Origin: Chaetorhynchus papuensis
Taxonomy: Eukaryota > Chordata > Aves > Passeriformes > Rhipiduridae
Length of the DNA stretch: 64,000 nt
Direction of reading: 5' to 3'
Assembly (NCBI GenBank): GCA_013396525.1
Contig: VWYX01000710.1
Span: 186,001 to 250,000, forward strand
A model generated the notes under the pieces. That model had not been told where the DNA came from, searched no databases, and saw only the letters and a list, made by a program, of their open reading frames with translations. A program made the position numbers and the translations under genes. Positions 60,576 to 64,000 of the stretch are shown piece by piece (positions within the stretch are counted from its first letter, which is position 1; each line of letters begins with the position of its first letter).

Positions 60576-63500
60576 GTAGGAACTGCATTCTGTAGGTTTT
60601 TTTAATCTTGGAGGTTTATCTGTTTGATAAAATACTGTATGTAACTGTCAGGACAGTCTTTTCTTCTGCTGATTCTGCATGTAACTTTTAGGACCATAAA
60701 AATCTACTGAAAGTCTCATTTTTGCTGAGCTTTAGGGATCATGTAGAGCTTGGCATTTCAGGTTTAGACTTAATATTTTGTTCTGCTGGGGGTAAAAATG
60801 TAAACTCTAAACTAAACAGAATGCAGTTGGGTTTTTTTCTTCCCTCCCTCATAACTGAATCGTCCTCAGGCCCTGAGGGGGGCTTTGAGTCTTTACTGTT
60901 TAATACCCAAGTGGGTTAAGTGCTTGAAAATCCTTTATATTTCAAAAAGGAAGGAAAAAGCATACCTTAAACTTTGGCAGTAATTATTCTTTGTTTGCCA
61001 TTTGTTTATTATAATATTTAATATCCACTGGTAAGACACATGTGCCAGTTATAACAAAGCAGGATTGGGGTCAAGATAAGTCAAGGTATGGAACCTGAAA
61101 GCTTTACTTTGTCAGAGTGAGAGGCTTTTGTTGCTGGGTGGTTTTCCTTGATGGTAAATGTTTCCTCTTCAAAACAAATTTACGAAACTTTGCAATTTCA
61201 TCCTGAGTACCTGATGGTGAAATTGGCCAGAAGCCAAACAGAAACAGAAGTGAGAAGCCTGCCTGTCATTTTCCAAGTTAATGGCATACAGAAGAAAAAG
61301 CAGATGAAGCAGAAGCAAAGCCCATAGTGAGATTGAAAGCTGTTCTGAAAATCCAGCATGGTTGTCACTGTGTGTAGCAAATCAGTGCTTAAAGAGAAGC
61401 TGAATTTTTCCTCTAGATTGAAAAATCATTTTAGGGCTGGGTTGAAGGTACTGGTGAAAATGAAGTTTTTTATTGCTCTTCATAGGCAGGTCAGGCTCAT
61501 CAGCCTTAAGAAAATTCAGATGCTCTGAGTGCAGGTAAAGGAATGAACAAGTGATCTGTTTGAACCAGGGAACAACAAATACCAGCCACCAAACCAAAGC
61601 TGAAGCTCCAGCTATAGCACAGCATCTTCTGAGGTTCAATAAAGCCTCACATTCATAAAATCCCAGAGTGGTTTGGGTTGGAAGGGACCTTAAAGCTCAT
61701 CTCATTCCCTCCCCTGCATTGGGTAGGGACACCTACCACTATCCCAGGTTGCTCCTAGATCCATCCAGCCTGGCCTTGAACACTTCCAGGGATGGGGCAG
61801 GCACAACTTTTTCATCTCTTTAAATGTTTTTAATTATAAAAGATGAAAGTTGTGTTTGGAGCATCATCATTCTAATGAAGTGAAGTCATTTTTGCAGCAT
61901 CCACGCTGAAACAGCTTGGAATGTCAGATACCTTAACACGTCAGACCTTGGAAAAGTCTGGCATTAGCACAAAAAACTAAAATAACTTAATTGCTTTATG
62001 CCTGTTAGAGAATGCATTCTATATATAGGACCTGCAATCAACTTACACAAGAGTCTTTACATTAAAATAGCTTCAGTTATTTTTAAAAGCAGAAAAAGCA
62101 TCTTCATCAGTGGTTTTTTTCCCCCACATACCTCATGCTGTGGGGCATGTTGGTTTGATAATCATCCTTGGATTAAAGCATTCTAAATGGTTAAACTTGT
62201 GGTCAAGTGTAACAATTCTGGGCAGGAAAAGTGGTGTTTCTCTGTGCTGAATGCACTGCAGTTACTCTGGACCATGTTATTAATGACTCCTATTAATTAG
62301 GTCTGGCCCATACTGGGTATTGTCTCCACTGTATATGTGGATAGAAAAAATGGAAGTTTCTCCAGGACTGATCTTTCCCTTACAGTAAATTTTAGTCGCT
62401 TAAGCTGCAGATTGGGTCAGCTGGAGTTTCAGAAGGTTTTACACTTACTGGAAGCATGCAGTTCCCACTTTGTTTTTGAAAGATCTCTTTAGGATGTGTG
62501 TATTAAAAAGTCCTCAAAGCTTTCTTCCATGCAGGAATTACTGAGAGAATGAGAAGATATTTATTGAAATGAAAGCTGAGCAGCTGACTGGTCACATCAG
62601 TGGCTGTTTTGGTTACTATAGCTTCAAAAACAGTGTTTTTGAAGTTTGCCCATAGAAACCCAGATAGAGGGTTTTGAAATCATCATCTGGGAGGTCTCCT
62701 TAGAGCTGGGCAAAGGTTCTGAATAGGGCCTTAATGATCATTCCCAATCTGTAGAAGAAAGAGGGTGCTGCTCTGAAAACAAATTCTACCACCAAATGAG
62801 GAATATTAAGCCAAGGGACACTTCTGTCTTCGCTGCTCTCCTGCCAGAGTGCTGTGAAAGGTGCACGTGTTTCCTCAAGCCCTGGCTGTGGTGTCCCCAG
62901 CTGGAGATGTGCCAGGAGAGCTCTGAGGCCTTGGGAAGCTGCAAGGCTGTTCCTGAAGCTTAGCTGATGCTCAGGTGCTCTGTCACTGAATATTTTTATG
63001 ATTTTATTTTGTGTGTTCACTTCCCCCTCACTTGGAATTTCACAGTGAGGTGTATGGAGAGGCAAATGGAAGTATTGCCACACAGTTTGATAAGGAACAG
63101 ACAAAAAGCAAGCTTACTCTGCTTTTATTTTTGTCAGATGGACACAAGCTGCAGCCACAAGATGTTATTTTTAATGCTGCACAAGTGGTGATGGCATATT
63201 TTATCTTTTTGAAGGCACAGAAATGAGATTAGCAGCACAATTAAGGTGGAATGGGCTTGTCCAGGGTGATCATCCTGTTCTAGGATCTCTGTCTCCACTG
63301 AACAAGGACTGAATTTCTGTGGATAAAAGCTTGTCATGTTCATTAAATAACTACATAGCCTGTATGATCTAGTCATCTATTGTAATTTAAAAATTACTTA
63401 GTACACGTCACCCTGCAAATTGCTAAAATTTAATAGTTTCAGACTATTTCACTTTAACCCTGTCATTTCAGTAGCAGAAGCTGCTGCTGGTGGGGAATTT

Positions 63501-64000
63501 CTGTGCTTTGCTGTGTGAGTTGTCAGTTTTAGATTACTCCTTACAGAGGAAGATGTGGTTGTGAAATGATGCTTGAAGGAGTTTTTTTAGACTTCTTCAT
63601 TCAGATTATTGCTTTTCTGAGCAAGACTTCAGCTTATTTCTCAATGATGCTCTGATCCCCAATGTATCTCTTTCTCATAACTCCTGATGTTTGCATCTGA
63701 AAGGTCCAGAAATGCCTAAACAGCTCAATGATTTCAACTTGCAAATTGGTCAGCAGCTTCACTGGATTTAATATGTACCATAATATGCTGGTCATATGAA
63801 ATTTCTATACTGTATGTGTGCATATAGGAAATTTTGTCTTTTATATATTAATATTCATATGTGTTTATATTAAAATTCAAGTTATATTTTATAAGGAAGT
63901 TTTTCCTCCTGAGCAGACAGACTAAAACTCTTTCACTTTCTTGTCTTTGCCTGTAGGAAGCTGAAGTTCTTTCACAGAATAGAGGATGCTGATCCTCTCT
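60576..64000 (+). other. UBE2F: UBE2F intron, continuing beyond the window
   Basis: After the GTAGGA donor at 60576 I find no exon coding for the residues expected after GEICLS (LLREHS-type sequence). Apart from the CR1 fragment the stretch is A/T-rich intronic DNA. An acceptor-like CTGTAG near 63958 is followed by sequence that does not encode UBE2F. Confidence 0.7.
61653..61802 (-). mobile_element. CR1 LINE 3'-end fragment in UBE2F intron
   Basis: A reverse-oriented CR1 tail in the intron following the catalytic-cysteine exon. Complementary words include GTGGTTTGGGTTGGAAGGGA at the left and CTGGCCTTGAACACTTCCAG at the right. It is 5'-truncated. Confidence 0.9.

Noticed and set aside
63030..63110. 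Acceptor-like TTTCACAG with an open frame as a UBE2F exon
   Set aside because: The encoded residues do not resemble UBE2F and no suitable donor follows in phase.
63950..64000. Acceptor-like CTGTAG with open sequence at the right edge as the next UBE2F exon
   Set aside because: The translation in the required phase begins RKLKFFHR and does not match the residues that follow GEICLS in UBE2F.
1..64000. CRISPR arrays, operons, bacterial or phage systems
   Set aside because: Intron-split vertebrate genes and CR1 repeats show this is a bird nuclear locus. The tandem repeats seen are minisatellites, not spaced CRISPR repeats.

Overview
The window reads as nuclear DNA of a bird, most likely a passerine. 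CR1-type LINE 3' ends are the dominant repeat. Genes are split by canonical GT-AG introns, CpG-rich promoters are present, and one gene is a five-exon type III interferon of the avian kind. There is no bacterial or viral gene organisation. Almost every long open frame is a chance frame, so coding content was rebuilt exon by exon from splice sites and protein similarity recalled from knowledge of the families. No database search was possible.

Layout. Positions 1-9100 hold no gene I can support, only CR1 fragments and short repeats. Positions about 9115-23828, minus strand: a complete five-exon melanoregulin-type gene (212 aa) with a likely polyadenylation signal at 9136-9141. Its first exon lies in a CpG island that contains a 36-base assembly gap and borders a C-rich minisatellite. 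Positions about 27600-31413, plus strand: a six-coding-exon class I SAM-dependent methyltransferase (271 aa) of the yeast TMT1 / Dictyostelium DDB_G0268948 type, with a CpG-rich presumptive promoter. Positions 36205-37988, plus strand: interferon lambda (180 aa, five phase-0 exons), with an upstream NF-kB/IRF composite site and an AU-rich 3' UTR. Positions about 39660-64000, plus strand: the 5' two thirds of UBE2F, the NEDD8-conjugating E2. It has a CpG-island promoter with two perfect TCTCGCGAGA elements and two YY1-type motifs. The gene runs off the right edge after the exon carrying the catalytic cysteine.

The four genes belong to separate pathways: organelle transport, small-molecule methylation, antiviral cytokine signalling and cullin neddylation. 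I see no operon-like functional unit. The most informative points are the intact interferon lambda locus with readable control sequences, its placement between a methyltransferase and UBE2F, and several transposon insertions close to exons or promoters.
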